The notes: generated by a model not told the origin, from the letters alone. Positions 35,610-45,710 are shown, counted from the first letter of the stretch. The stretch: DNA of 64,000 bases from Mesoflavibacter zeaxanthinifaciens DSM 18436 (GCF_000422365.1 NZ_KE383820.1:215324-279323), one strand, 5' to 3'. Translations and numbers: made by a program.

Positions 35610-36467
35610 TTAAGCTCTTAACGGCTGATTAGTTATTAAGTCTATGTACTTATTAACTTTGTTTTTTAAATCTTTACGATGTGTAATAAAATCTAAGAAA
35701 CCATGCTCTAATAAAAACTCTGAGGTTTGGAAGCCTTCTGGTAACTCTTGTCCTGTAGTATCACGTACAACACGTGGTCCAGCAAATCCTATTAAAGCAC
35801 CTGGTTCTGCAATGTTTATATCTCCTAACATCGCAAAAGAAGCAGTAGTACCTCCAGTTGTTGGATCTGTACATAAAGAGATGTAAGGTAAACCAGCATC
35901 TGCAAGTTGTCCTAATTTAGCAGATGTTTTTGCTAATTGCATTAATGATAAAGCAGCTTCCATCATACGTGCACCACCAGATTTGGATATAATCATAAAT
36001 GGAAGTTTTTTCTTTAATGCATAATCTGCAGCACGAGCAATTTTTTCTCCAACAACACTACCCATTGATCCACCTATAAAAGCAAAATCCATACAAGCAA
36101 TTACTAAATCTTTTCCTTTAGATTTACCAACAGCGCAACGTACAGCGTCTTTTAAATTTGTTTTCTTTTCAGCAGCTTTTAAACGGTCTGGATACTTTTT
36201 TGTGTCTTCAAATTTTAAAGGGTCTTTAGATGTTAGGTTAGCATCTAGCTCTTTAAACTTGTTATCATCAAATAAAATTTCAAAATATTCTTTACTTCCT
36301 ATTCTTACGTGGTATCCATCTTCTGGGCTTACATAGAAATTTTTCTCTAATTCTTTAGAGTCTACTATTTTACCAGTTGGAGACTTATACCATAAGCCTT
36401 TAGGAGTATCTTTTTTTTGTTCTGTAGAGGTTTGTATACCTTTTTCTTTTCTTTTAAACCAAGCCAT
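35610..36467 (-). CDS. accD: Acetyl-CoA carboxylase carboxyltransferase beta subunit, zinc-ribbon cysteines absent
   Basis: AccD with AccA transfers the carboxyl group from biotin to acetyl-CoA in fatty acid synthesis. The crotonase-like core is complete: [17 protein letters not shown] and [18 protein letters not shown] lie in the middle, and [11 protein letters not shown] follows. The N-terminal region aligns with the E. coli zinc ribbon in layout ([10 protein letters not shown] at 24-33, YVSPEDGYH at 45-53), but all four zinc cysteines are replaced; there is no Cys in the first 60 residues. The length of 285 is normal. The gene stands alone. Confidence 0.95.
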   Translation of the reverse strand: MAWFKRKEKGIQTSTEQKKDTPKGLWYKSPTGKIVDSKELEKNFYVSPEDGYHVRIGSKEYFEILFDDNKFKELDANLTSKDPLKFEDTKKYPDRLKAAEKKTNLKDAVRCAVGKSKGKDLVIACMDFAFIGGSMGSVVGEKIARAADYALKKKLPFMIISKSGGARMMEAALSLMQLAKTSAKLGQLADAGLPYISLCTDPTTGGTTASFAMLGDINIAEPGALIGFAGPRVVRDTTGQELPEGFQTSEFLLEHGFLDFITHRKDLKNKVNKYIDLITNQPLRA

Positions 36468-36632
36468 ATTGATTTACGATTTTTATTTACGGTTTTAAAA
36501 TTATGCTTGAAAAACCGGTTTTGCTATTAGTTAGTTTTTAAGTAATCAAGCGTACAAAATTACAGTATTTATTATTTAATCTCAAAAAATTGAAATGTTT
36601 AACTGTTAATTTTAGACTTGTAAACATATAAA

Positions 36633-36675
36633 AAATCCTGCTTAACTAAATGGTTATAGTATATAAGCAGGATTT
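36633..36675 (-). terminator. Terminator of fbaA
   Basis: AAATCCTGCTTA (36633-36644) and TAAGCAGGATTT (36664-36675) form a 12-bp stem with a 19-nt loop, followed on the minus strand by a T-run. The rest of the 36468-36696 gap shows no other feature. Confidence 0.85.
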
Positions 36676-36696
36676 ATTTGTTTTAAAATTTAACGT

Positions 36697-37764
36697 TTAA
36701 AGTGTATTTACGTTATTTAAATCTTCAAATGCTTGTTTAAGACGACTTACAAATGTTTGTTCTCCTTTACGTAGCCAAACACGTGGATCATAGTGTTTTT
36801 TGTTAGGAGAATCTGGTCCATCAGGACTACCAATCTGAGATTTTAAATAATCTGCTTTTTCTCCCATATAATCCCTGACACCAGACATAAATGCATATTG
36901 CATATCTGTGTCTATATTCATTTTTATAACACCGTAACCTATAGCTTCTCTAATTTCTTCTAAAGTAGAACCTGATCCACCATGAAATACGAAGTCAATA
37001 TGGTTGTGGGGTACATTATATTTTTCTGAAATATATTCTTGAGAATTTTTAAGAATTTTTGGAGTTAACTTTACATTTCCTGGTTTATAAACTCCATGTA
37101 CATTTCCAAATGCAGCAGCAATAGTAAATTGATCACTTACTTTGCTTAACTCTTCATAAGCGTAAGCTACTTCTTCTGGTTGTGTGTATAATTTAGACTC
37201 GTCTACATCACTATTGTCTACACCATCTTCTTCACCGCCTGTAATACCAAGTTCTATTTCTAAAGTCATTCCCATCTTGCTCATTCGCTCAAGATAAGTT
37301 TTACAGATTTCAATGTTTTCTTCTAAAGGCTCTTCACTTAAATCAATCATATGAGAGCTGTAAAGCGGTTTACCTGTTTCTTTAAAGTGTTGCTCACTAG
37401 CGTCTAATAATCCGTCAATCCAAGGTAATAATTTTTTTGCACAGTGATCTGTATGTAAAATTACAGGAACACCATAAGCGTCTGCCATTTGGTGTACATG
37501 TTTTGCACCTGCAATACTACCAGCTATAGCAGCTTTTTGATCTTCGTTACTTAAACCTTTACCGGCGTTAAATTGAGCACCACCATTTGAGAACTGTATA
37601 ATAACAGGAGCGTTTAATTCTGCTGCAGTTTCTAAAACACCATTAATTGTATTAGATCCAATTACGTTAACAGCAGGTAATGCAAAGCCTTTTTCTTTAG
37701 CTAGTTTAAAAATTTCTTGAACTTCTTTTCCGGTTGCAACTCCAGGTTTAATGTTATGAGCCAT
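36697..37764 (-). CDS. fbaA: Class II fructose-bisphosphate aldolase
   Basis: This zinc-dependent enzyme interconverts fructose-1,6-bisphosphate and the two triose phosphates in glycolysis and gluconeogenesis. Zinc ligands are in HTDHC (near 105-109) and in the VHGVYKPG and FHGGSGS histidines (about 225 and 265). At 355 residues it is of the long class IIA type like E. coli FbaA. It is monocistronic, with its own terminator. Confidence 0.96.
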   Translation of the reverse strand: MAHNIKPGVATGKEVQEIFKLAKEKGFALPAVNVIGSNTINGVLETAAELNAPVIIQFSNGGAQFNAGKGLSNEDQKAAIAGSIAGAKHVHQMADAYGVPVILHTDHCAKKLLPWIDGLLDASEQHFKETGKPLYSSHMIDLSEEPLEENIEICKTYLERMSKMGMTLEIELGITGGEEDGVDNSDVDESKLYTQPEEVAYAYEELSKVSDQFTIAAAFGNVHGVYKPGNVKLTPKILKNSQEYISEKYNVPHNHIDFVFHGGSGSTLEEIREAIGYGVIKMNIDTDMQYAFMSGVRDYMGEKADYLKSQIGSPDGPDSPNKKHYDPRVWLRKGEQTFVSRLKQAFEDLNNVNTL

Positions 37765-37875
37765 TTTAATTTAATTTGTTGAATTAGTAATGTTTGTAAA
37801 AGTAAGGAAATTAGATGTTATTTTTAAGTTTTTAGGTACAAAACCACGCAAACGTTATCGCAAAATTAAGCCTGT

Positions 37876-40407
37876 TTAGAAAGGATAATTTATACCAATA
37901 TTATATACCGCGTTAGAGAAGTTATAATCTTTAAACCATCTATTGCCTTCTGAATAAGCAGGATTATAGGTTTTAAATCCAATATCGCCACGTAGTACAA
38001 AAAAGCCAAAATCGTACCTTAATCCAAAACCAGAACCAACAGCTATGTCTTTTAAAGAGTCAAATCCAGAAAACGTTGCACGGTCGTCTTCAATATCATC
38101 AAAAACGTTCCAAATGTTTCCTGCATCTACAAATAAAGCGCCGTTTAAATCACCAAATAGGTTAAAACGTTGTTCTGCGCTAAGAGCAATTTTAAAGTTA
38201 GCTTCATTAAACTCGTTAGTCGTGTTTAAACTTCCTGGTCCTAAGTTATATGCTGTCCAAGCTCTGTTGTCATTAGCGCCACCTGCAAAGAAACTTTTAG
38301 AGAAGGGTATGTTGGTCGAATTTCCGTATGGTATTGCAATACCTACAAAACTTCTTACTGCAAAAACGTTTTTGTATCCTAGACGCCAATGCTTGATATA
38401 ATCAAATTCGGTTTTTACGTATTGAGAAAAAGCTACATTAAAAAGCTCGTATTTATCATTGTCATTTTTTTCTACACCAATTAAAGAAGATACTGTAGAT
38501 AAGAAGTTACCTGCTAATTCTAGTTTAAGTCGTAATATAGAAAAATCTTCATCTAAAAGATTATCTCTTCTATCTTTTACGTAATTAAAGTTAGTAGAGA
38601 AGATTAAGTTGTCTTCTGTTAATCTTATTTTTCTTTCGGCAATTGCATTTGCAGCTGTTAAATCGTCATTAGATAAAGTGTTGTTATATGTTCCGTTTCT
38701 AATTTCATTTAAAAAATTATCTGCTTGTGTTGGTATGCCTAAGGTTTGGTTTGTTGCTATAAAACCACTGTTTTGAGCAATTTCATTTAAAGCATCAAAA
38801 GAGTTTTGATATACGTTAAAGTAGTTTGCGGTGTTTAGGTTTTTTACAAATTGAATATTAAAAAAATCTAATCTATTTGTAACTTTTTTACTAGGATACC
38901 ATTGGTAGTTAAATATGCCGGTAAAGGTTTGTCTATCTAAACCAATATTGGTTTGGCTTGAAGCCGAAAGAGAAATTTTTGTACTAGGAAACATGGATTT
39001 AGGAATGATCTTTTCGGTATTAATAGGAAAGAATATCCTAGGGAAACTTAGTTTTAAATTAGCTCCAAGCTCATTAATATCAAAAAATTGATCATTACCA
39101 TTATTTGCATCTTTTGAAGCACCAATAGAAGCAAATCCAGAAAGCTCTAACGTTTCTGCACCTCTAAACACATTTCTAATTAATAAACTTGGATTAAAAG
39201 AAAATCCTACAGTTTGTATGTTGCTTTGAAACGTTTCTGCACTAATACCTAACTCAAACTTTTTTAATGGTGTTAGATAAATATTTGCGGTTAGCGTAGT
39301 ATCTTGATTTTCTACATATTCAATATTTGGGTATTTAAACGTACGTAGATTGCTTATTAATCTTGATGTTAATGGTCTTGCTTGGTCTTTAAAAATGGTG
39401 TTTGGCGAAATAAAAACAGCATTAGTAATAGCTTTAGGTTTGTATCTTAATTTACCAACGCTATATATATTGTAACCGTCATAATTTACAGAGTCTGTTA
39501 AAGTTGCATTTCTGTTTTTAAAAGAGCTATTGGTATAGATATTTACATCTTTTATGCTATAAATTTTAAAGGGTTCTCGTCTAGATTCGTCTTCTTCTCT
39601 TATTAAGCGGTTATCTATAACTGTTTCTAAAGTCATAGTGCTGTTGCCTCTTAAAGTATCAGATACATAGCGTACGTAATCTTGAGAAAAATGATAAACA
39701 CCATTGTTGCGCATTAGATTGGTAATACGATCTTCTTCGCTATAAAGATAATTGTCTTTAAACTGTTTACCTGCTTTTATAAAGCTTTCATTTTTATGTT
39801 CTTCATAAATTTTTTTTACTGATGGGGATGCGATTGTTGCATATACTGTATCTAAAATAAAGGGACTTCCTGTTTCTATTTTATAGTCAATTGTTCCTCT
39901 TTTATTGTCTTTTCTATTTATTTTATAATCGGTTTTTACATTAAACCAACCGTTAGATTTATAATAGTTTTCGAGATTTTTTGTGGATTTTTTAGTTAAC
40001 TCTTCATTGATTACTACTGGAGCTTCACCTGTATTTTTAATCCATTTATTAAAATTAGATTTGCTTTCTATAAGTTTATCTAATTGTTTTCTAGAAAGAA
40101 GTTTTGACTTGCGTTCCATTTTTTCTGGATTGTTGTAATACTTTTCCATTAAAATAGAATCTATATTAGGTCTAGCTATATTATAAATAAATAGGCGTAA
40201 AGGCGTTTTTATTAAAGGTATTCGAGTGTTTGGTTTTTGTACAATAGTGTTAGAAATAGTGTCGTTTGCTATTTTTTCTCCATTTATAATTAAATTGTTT
40301 TCAGTTAAAAGATGCTGGTTTTCGCCAACACGTTTAACCGAATTACAGCTGTTAAATAGCGTAACAATTAATAAAAAAACGATTATTTTTGGTTGAAATG
40401 TTTTCAA
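37876..40407 (-). CDS. BamA/TamA-type outer membrane lipoprotein
   Basis: An 843-residue protein with a lipoprotein signal (hydrophobic stretch then FNSC, lipid-modified C21). POTRA-like periplasmic repeats follow (about 30-400), then a C-terminal Omp85 beta-barrel ending INYPF. GNSTNIPFSKSFFAGGAND near 715-733 resembles the conserved Omp85 barrel motif. Members of this superfamily insert or export proteins or lipids at the outer membrane; being lipidated and separate from the bam locus, it is more likely TamA-like than the essential BamA. The start is TTG 40407; no ATG lies upstream before an in-frame stop. Confidence 0.87.
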   Translation of the reverse strand: MKTFQPKIIVFLLIVTLFNSCNSVKRVGENQHLLTENNLIINGEKIANDTISNTIVQKPNTRIPLIKTPLRLFIYNIARPNIDSILMEKYYNNPEKMERKSKLLSRKQLDKLIESKSNFNKWIKNTGEAPVVINEELTKKSTKNLENYYKSNGWFNVKTDYKINRKDNKRGTIDYKIETGSPFILDTVYATIASPSVKKIYEEHKNESFIKAGKQFKDNYLYSEEDRITNLMRNNGVYHFSQDYVRYVSDTLRGNSTMTLETVIDNRLIREEDESRREPFKIYSIKDVNIYTNSSFKNRNATLTDSVNYDGYNIYSVGKLRYKPKAITNAVFISPNTIFKDQARPLTSRLISNLRTFKYPNIEYVENQDTTLTANIYLTPLKKFELGISAETFQSNIQTVGFSFNPSLLIRNVFRGAETLELSGFASIGASKDANNGNDQFFDINELGANLKLSFPRIFFPINTEKIIPKSMFPSTKISLSASSQTNIGLDRQTFTGIFNYQWYPSKKVTNRLDFFNIQFVKNLNTANYFNVYQNSFDALNEIAQNSGFIATNQTLGIPTQADNFLNEIRNGTYNNTLSNDDLTAANAIAERKIRLTEDNLIFSTNFNYVKDRRDNLLDEDFSILRLKLELAGNFLSTVSSLIGVEKNDNDKYELFNVAFSQYVKTEFDYIKHWRLGYKNVFAVRSFVGIAIPYGNSTNIPFSKSFFAGGANDNRAWTAYNLGPGSLNTTNEFNEANFKIALSAEQRFNLFGDLNGALFVDAGNIWNVFDDIEDDRATFSGFDSLKDIAVGSGFGLRYDFGFFVLRGDIGFKTYNPAYSEGNRWFKDYNFSNAVYNIGINYPF

Positions 40408-40557
40408 TGATGTTTTAAAAAGCTAAGCAATTTTAATCAAAAGTTGTGCCTCTTATTTAAGGCTAGTTCAAAAATACATTAAATATTGAATAAAGCTTAG
40501 GTGTAAATATCTAAACTCCTTTTTTTTCTGTTACTTTATAAAAAATTTAAGATAAAA

Positions 40558-41274
40558 GTGATTTCTAAAAATCAGATTAAAAATATAACGCGTTTACAGC
40601 AAAAAAAATATAGACAGCAAGAAGGTTTATTTATTGCTGAAGGCGTAAAAGTGATTAATGAGTTTTTAAATTCGACATTTAAATTAGTCGATTTATTTAC
40701 CACCAAAACTTTTAATGTTAAAAACGAAACACTAATAACCGAAGCAGAACTAAAAAAAATTAGTGCTTTAAAAACACCAAATACTGCTTTGGCGGTTTTT
40801 GAAATTCCTAAACTATCCTTAATAGAAAGTAAAGGGTTGATAGTAGCTTTAGATGCTTTAAGAGATCCAGGAAATCTAGGAACTATAATTAGACTTTGCG
40901 ATTGGTTTGGTGTAAAACAATTATTATGTAGTAAAGAAACAGTAGATTGTTTTAATCCAAAAGTAGTGCAAGCAACCATGGGAAGTTTAACACGTGTTAA
41001 TGTGTTTTATATAGATTTAAATCATTATTTAGAAGAAACTAAACAGACTGTTTTTGGAGCTTTTATGGATGGTGAAAATGTTTACGCATCTAATTTACCT
41101 GCCGACGGTATTTTAGTATTAGGTAATGAAGCCAATGGTATTAGTCAATCTATTGAAAAACACGTAAATCAGCGCATTAGCATACCAAGATTTGGAGATT
41201 TGCAAGAAACAGAAAGCTTAAATGTAGCTACAGCAGGAGCTATTTTGTTAAGTGAGTTTAGAAGGAGTAATTAA
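40558..41274 (+). CDS. TrmH/SpoU family RNA 2'-O-methyltransferase
   Basis: A 238-residue SPOUT methyltransferase. An N-terminal substrate-binding part (IAEGVKVINEFL) is followed by the knot domain with motif 1 DPGNLGTIIRLCDWFG (about 102-117), motif 2 VLGNEANGIS (about 183-192) and motif 3 ESLNVATAGAILLSEF (about 220-235). Target is tRNA or 23S rRNA ribose, not distinguishable here. GTG 40558 is the start. The stop lies only 4 bp from the stop of the convergent porT-like gene. Confidence 0.92.
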   Translation: MISKNQIKNITRLQQKKYRQQEGLFIAEGVKVINEFLNSTFKLVDLFTTKTFNVKNETLITEAELKKISALKTPNTALAVFEIPKLSLIESKGLIVALDALRDPGNLGTIIRLCDWFGVKQLLCSKETVDCFNPKVVQATMGSLTRVNVFYIDLNHYLEETKQTVFGAFMDGENVYASNLPADGILVLGNEANGISQSIEKHVNQRISIPRFGDLQETESLNVATAGAILLSEFRRSN

Positions 41275-41278
41275 ATTT

Positions 41279-41998
41279 TTATTGAACTGTAAAATTTATA
41301 AAAACTCCGCGAGTTTGCATTTTGTTTATGTTACTTGTCCAAGGACTATTTGGATCTTTATCTCTGATAAGTTCGTCATTTAAAGCAAAGACACCACGTA
41401 TTGATGGTGTAAACTTAAAACGATCTAAGTAAAAATCTATACCAAACCCAAGCTCATAAAACTGTGCGTTTTTTTTCATTCTAAATTCTCCAGCAGAATT
41501 ATCGTCAGGATTTTTTTCGTTGCTAGATAAGTTAATAGCTGTAGATATACCAGTTAGGATAAAAGGTTTTATATTATTAATCCTCTTAGTTGAAATTTTT
41601 AAAAGTAAAGGAAAATATACATAAGTAGATTTTACTTCTCGTAGTAAATCAGAATCAGACACTTCATCTTCAAAATTATCAAAGTAATTAATAGAGTAGT
41701 TTAGGTTACGTTGAGATATTACTAAACCAGGTTCTAAACGTAAGTCAAAATGATCATTAATGCGTAAATTACCAATTAAACCTACATTAAAACCAACACT
41801 TCGTTCAGTTTGTATGTCGCCTAAATTGTTGTTATAATCAAATTTAAAGTCTAAATTATTAAATCCTAAATAATAGCCCCAACTTAAGGTGGATTTGTCT
41901 ACACTTTGTAGGTTTTGTACTTTTTCTTTTGAAAATAATTGGGCATTAGACGTTGTTATGCTTGATACAACAAAAAGTAAAGAAAAAATATATTTCAT
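41279..41998 (-). CDS. PorT-like outer membrane beta-barrel protein (type IX secretion)
   Basis: A 239-residue protein with a signal peptide ending near TSNAQ (residue 20) and alternating polar/hydrophobic strands of a small outer-membrane barrel. Location directly after ubiE is the place of porT/sprT in flavobacteria. PorT is required for the type IX secretion system that also serves gliding. The sequence is of the general outer membrane beta-barrel (PorT) family; the assignment to the functional PorT relies on gene order and is inference. It ends 4 bp from the stop of the convergent trmH-like gene. Confidence 0.7.
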   Translation of the reverse strand: MKYIFSLLFVVSSITTSNAQLFSKEKVQNLQSVDKSTLSWGYYLGFNNLDFKFDYNNNLGDIQTERSVGFNVGLIGNLRINDHFDLRLEPGLVISQRNLNYSINYFDNFEDEVSDSDLLREVKSTYVYFPLLLKISTKRINNIKPFILTGISTAINLSSNEKNPDDNSAGEFRMKKNAQFYELGFGIDFYLDRFKFTPSIRGVFALNDELIRDKDPNSPWTSNINKMQTRGVFINFTVQ

Positions 41999-42003
41999 GT
42001 AAA

Positions 42004-42732
42004 TTATTGTTTTGATGCTGTATAGATTGTAGCTACACCAAATGTTTGTGGTTTATCTTCCACATTAATAAACCCAATATTACGTAAAATATTGTTTAAA
42101 GCTTCACCATAAGGAAAAACAGAAGCGCTTTCGCTTAAATATTTGTAAGCCGTTTTGTCTTTAGAAAAGAGTCTGCCAATGCTTGGTAGGATAAATTTAG
42201 AATAGGCTTTATAGCCTTGTTTAAAAGGGAATTTAGTAGGCACAGAAGTTTCTAAAATTACAAAAGTACCACCAGGTTTTAATACGCGTAAGATGTCCTT
42301 TAAACCATTTTCTAAAGTTTCAAAATTTCTTACCCCAAAAGCAACAGTTATAGCATCAAAAGTGTTGTCTTCAAATGGCATGTTTTCAGAATCGCCAATA
42401 ATCATTTTAACACGATTGTTTAACTGTTTAGCCTTAACTTTTTCTTTTCCTACTTCTAACATTCCTGGACTAATGTCTAATCCAACAATTTCTTCTGCAG
42501 AAGTTTCGGCTAAATTTATAGCTAAATCACCTGTGCCTGTAGCAATATCTAAAATGGTTTTAGGTTGTTGTTTTTTTACTATTTCAACAACTCTTTTTCG
42601 CCATTTAATATCAATTCCAAAAGAAATAACACGGTTTAAACCATCATAATCTTTAGAGATTGTATCAAACATTTTTGTGACTTGTTCTTTCTTGCCTAAG
42701 TCACTATTTTTATAAGGATTTACTTTTGTCAA
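42004..42732 (-). CDS. ubiE: Demethylmenaquinone methyltransferase
   Basis: A 242-residue SAM-dependent C-methyltransferase finishing menaquinone synthesis. The SAM motif [13 protein letters not shown] is near 60-72, [15 protein letters not shown] near 125-139, and [13 protein letters not shown] near 144-156. As Bacteroidetes use menaquinone, MenG is the functional name; the family is UbiE/COQ5. The start is TTG 42732, giving the usual N-terminal [13 protein letters not shown]; no ATG fits. It precedes the porT-like gene by 5 bp, so both share one transcript from the promoter at 42747-42754. Confidence 0.94.
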   Translation of the reverse strand: MTKVNPYKNSDLGKKEQVTKMFDTISKDYDGLNRVISFGIDIKWRKRVVEIVKKQQPKTILDIATGTGDLAINLAETSAEEIVGLDISPGMLEVGKEKVKAKQLNNRVKMIIGDSENMPFEDNTFDAITVAFGVRNFETLENGLKDILRVLKPGGTFVILETSVPTKFPFKQGYKAYSKFILPSIGRLFSKDKTAYKYLSESASVFPYGEALNNILRNIGFINVEDKPQTFGVATIYTASKQ

Positions 42733-42746
42733 AACTAAAATTTTGG

Positions 42747-42754
42747 CAAAGATA
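42747..42754 (-). promoter_or_regulatory. -7 promoter element for ubiE-porT
   Basis: Minus-strand TATCTTTG is an exact TAnnTTTG match. It lies only 14 bp before the TTG start codon, so the 5' leader would be about ten nucleotides. Confidence 0.55.
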
Positions 42755-42820
42755 AGGCTTTACATATTCTCTTAAAACTTCAAAAGGATAATTATTTAAG
42801 GCTTAAATATTTAAAATATT

Positions 42821-42828
42821 TATCTTTG
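42821..42828 (+). promoter_or_regulatory. -7 promoter element for trkA-trkH
   Basis: TATCTTTG matches TAnnTTTG exactly, 22 bp before the trkA ATG. It is the same octamer as in the divergent ubiE promoter 66 bp away. Confidence 0.6.
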
Positions 42829-42850
42829 TACCCCATATTTTATACAATCT

Positions 42851-44200
42851 ATGAAAATAATTATTGCAGGAGCAGGTGAAGTTGGATTTCATTTAGCAAA
42901 ATTACTGTCTTACGAGTCTCAAGAAATTACTTTAATTGATACCGATAGAGAAAGCTTAACTTACGCAGATAACCATCTTGATATTAAGGTTATTAAAGGT
43001 GATGCAACATCTATTGCCATTTTAAAAGAATCTAGGGTAGAAGCATCAGATTTATTTATAGGTGTAACCGCTTCAGAAACTACAAATATTACAGCTTGTG
43101 TCCTTGCTAAACAATTAGGAACAAAAAGAACAATTGCAAGAATTTCTAATACCGAGTTTATTAAGCATAAAGATGAAGTTGGTTTTACAAGATTTGGAAT
43201 TGACGAGCTAATTTCTCCAGAAAGTTTAGCAGCATCAGAGATAGAATTACTTTTAAATCAATCGGCTTTTAAAGATAGTTATGAGTTTGAAGACGGTGCA
43301 TTAACTATGGTGAGTTTAACGTTATCTAGAACAGCTAATTTTGTTGGTAAAACTGTAAAAGAGGCAGGACAATTGTTTTCAGAAATTCATTTTGTGCCTA
43401 TAGCAATACAACGTTTTGGAACTCAATACACAATTATTCCTCGTGGTGATACCGAGTTTAGAGAAGGAGATAGCGTAGTGTTTATTACTAGTGAAGGTGG
43501 AGATCAAGAATTGTGTAAAATGACAGGTAAAACTAATGCATCAATTAAAGATGTAATGATTCTTGGCGGTAGTAAAATAGGATTTAAAACTAGTAGAGAT
43601 TTATCTGCAAATGGGTTTAATGTTAAGCTTATAGAAAACAATAAAGATAGTGCTTTTGATCTAGCAGATGAGCTGCCAAAAGTATTAGTTATAAATGGTG
43701 ACGGACGTAATGTAGAGTTACTTGAAGAAGAAAATATTAACGATATGGATGCATTTATATCGGTAACTGGTAACTCTGAAACCAATATTATGTCTTGCTT
43801 AGTAGCTAAGTCAAAAGGTGTAAGAAAGACAATTGCTTTAGTAGAAAATATGGATTATTTTGAATTATCTCAATCCATAGGAATAGATACACTTATTAAC
43901 AAAAAACTTCTAGCAGCCAACAATATATTTAGATATATACGTAAAGGAGAAGTAATAGCAATGACAAAACTAAACAACATGAATGCAGAGTTGTTAGAGT
44001 TTAAAGTCAAGCCAACATCAAAAATTTGCAATAAATTAATTAAAAATGTAGAGTTTCCTAGATCTGCAATTGTCGGTGGTGTTATTAGAAATGGAGAAGG
44101 ATTAATAGCCTTAGGAGGATTTAAAGTAAAAGAAGGAGATTACATTGTTGTTTGTTGTTTGCCAAGATCTATTAAAGAAGTAGAAAAATTATTCTTGTAA
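42851..44200 (+). CDS. trkA: Trk potassium transporter, regulatory NAD-binding subunit
   Basis: A 449-residue cytoplasmic RCK protein made of two tandem RCK_N-RCK_C units. The first Rossmann motif is IIAGAGEVGFHLA (3-15) and the second IMGG-type repeat (MILGGSKIGFKTS) is near 235-247, each followed by a C-terminal ligand-binding half. TrkA gates the TrkH channel in response to NADH/ATP. It is directly followed (4 bp) by trkH. Confidence 0.95.
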   Translation: MKIIIAGAGEVGFHLAKLLSYESQEITLIDTDRESLTYADNHLDIKVIKGDATSIAILKESRVEASDLFIGVTASETTNITACVLAKQLGTKRTIARISNTEFIKHKDEVGFTRFGIDELISPESLAASEIELLLNQSAFKDSYEFEDGALTMVSLTLSRTANFVGKTVKEAGQLFSEIHFVPIAIQRFGTQYTIIPRGDTEFREGDSVVFITSEGGDQELCKMTGKTNASIKDVMILGGSKIGFKTSRDLSANGFNVKLIENNKDSAFDLADELPKVLVINGDGRNVELLEEENINDMDAFISVTGNSETNIMSCLVAKSKGVRKTIALVENMDYFELSQSIGIDTLINKKLLAANNIFRYIRKGEVIAMTKLNNMNAELLEFKVKPTSKICNKLIKNVEFPRSAIVGGVIRNGEGLIALGGFKVKEGDYIVVCCLPRSIKEVEKLFL

Positions 44201-44204
44201 TTAC

Positions 44205-45710
44205 ATGAGAAAGCGACTTCATCTTAACTATAAAATTATATTTTATTTTTTTGGGCTACTATTAGTTTTTAATGGTGGTTTTATGTTATTATCCTCTTTG
44301 GTAAGTTTGATTTATCAAGATGGAGTAACGTTACAAATTTTTCTTTCAGGAATTGTAACCTTAATTTTTGGTCTCTTTGGAATGTTACATCATCGTAACC
44401 ATAATAAAGAGATGAATAAACGAGAAGGTTATATTGTAGTAGCTTTTGGTTGGGTTGTAATGTCTCTTTCTGGAGCAATACCTTATGTTGCAACTGGAGC
44501 AATACCCAACTTTACTAGCGCTTTTTTTGAAACTATGTCTGGTTTTACTACAACAGGAGCGTCTATTTTAAATGATATAGAAGTCGTGCCAAAAGGTGTT
44601 CTGTTTTGGAGAAGCCTAACCCATTGGATTGGTGGTATGGGAATTATCGTTTTAGCAGTTGCAATTCTTCCTTTATTAGGAATTGGAGGAATGCAGTTGT
44701 TTGCTGCCGAAGCACCAGGACCAAGCGCAGACAAATTACATCCTCGTATTACAGACACAGCTAAAAGATTATGGCTAATTTATTTTGGATATACAGCAGC
44801 TGAAACAATTTTGCTTAAAGTTGCAGGAATGAGCTTTTTTGACGCTATTAACCATTCAATGAGTACGCTTTCTACAGGAGGTTTTTCAACTAAAAATGCA
44901 AGTGTTGCCTATTGGAATGATAATCCTTTAATTCAATACATCATAATATTATTTATGTTCTTAGCGGGTACTAACTTTGTTTTAAGTTATTATGCGTTTA
45001 AAGGAAAAGTGCAAAAGATAATTAAGGATGAGGAGTTTAAGTTGTATTTTAAATTTATAGCAGTTTTTACACTAGTTGCTTCTCTTTTAATTTATTTTAA
45101 AGCAGATATTTCAATGTCAAGCATATCTCATCCACAAGTATTAGGAGAAGGAGAAAGTGCTTTTAGACATGCTTTATTTCAGGTGTTAACAGTTGTGACT
45201 ACTACAGGTTTTATTAGTGCAGATTATTCTTTATGGACACCATTTTTAACAGTTATGTTTTTTGGTTTAATGTTCTTGGGTGGATCTGCAGGCAGTACTT
45301 CAGGTGGAGTTAAAGTAGTACGTCATTTAGTAATGATAAAAAACGGTTTCTTAGAATTTAAAAGAACACTGCACCCAAACGCTATTTTGCCTGTTAGATA
45401 TAACCGTAAATCGGTCTCTGGTATTATTGTATTTAACATCCTTGGATTTTTTATTCTTTACATGATTTCTTTCATTACAGGTGCATTAGGTTTTTCTATG
45501 ATGGGATTTGATTTTGAGTCTTCTATAGGTATTGCAGCTTCTAGTTTAGGAAATGTTGGTCCTGCTTTAGGTGTTTTTGGACCAGTAAATAATTATGCAG
45601 CATTGCCACCAATTGGACTTTGGTGGTCTAGCTTTTTGATGTTAATTGGTCGTTTAGAATTATTTACTGTGCTAATTTTATTTACACCGTTTTTTTGGAG
45701 AAATAGGTAG
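44205..45710 (+). CDS. trkH: Trk potassium transporter, membrane subunit
   Basis: A 501-residue polytopic protein with four M1-P-M2-like repeats. The selectivity-filter-like segments are seen as TTTGAS (about 116-121), STGGFST (about 225), TTTGF (about 330) and SLGNVGP (about 448-454). It mediates K+ uptake with TrkA. Its stop codon directly abuts the stop codon of the convergent T9SS gene, with no base between and no hairpin. Confidence 0.95.
   Translation: MRKRLHLNYKIIFYFFGLLLVFNGGFMLLSSLVSLIYQDGVTLQIFLSGIVTLIFGLFGMLHHRNHNKEMNKREGYIVVAFGWVVMSLSGAIPYVATGAIPNFTSAFFETMSGFTTTGASILNDIEVVPKGVLFWRSLTHWIGGMGIIVLAVAILPLLGIGGMQLFAAEAPGPSADKLHPRITDTAKRLWLIYFGYTAAETILLKVAGMSFFDAINHSMSTLSTGGFSTKNASVAYWNDNPLIQYIIILFMFLAGTNFVLSYYAFKGKVQKIIKDEEFKLYFKFIAVFTLVASLLIYFKADISMSSISHPQVLGEGESAFRHALFQVLTVVTTTGFISADYSLWTPFLTVMFFGLMFLGGSAGSTSGGVKVVRHLVMIKNGFLEFKRTLHPNAILPVRYNRKSVSGIIVFNILGFFILYMISFITGALGFSMMGFDFESSIGIAASSLGNVGPALGVFGPVNNYAALPPIGLWWSSFLMLIGRLELFTVLILFTPFFWRNR

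Noticed and set aside
40572-40979. 135-codon open frame on the minus strand inside the trmH-like gene
   Set aside because: It lies wholly antisense to a well-conserved methyltransferase gene, with no recognisable motif or promoter; a chance frame.
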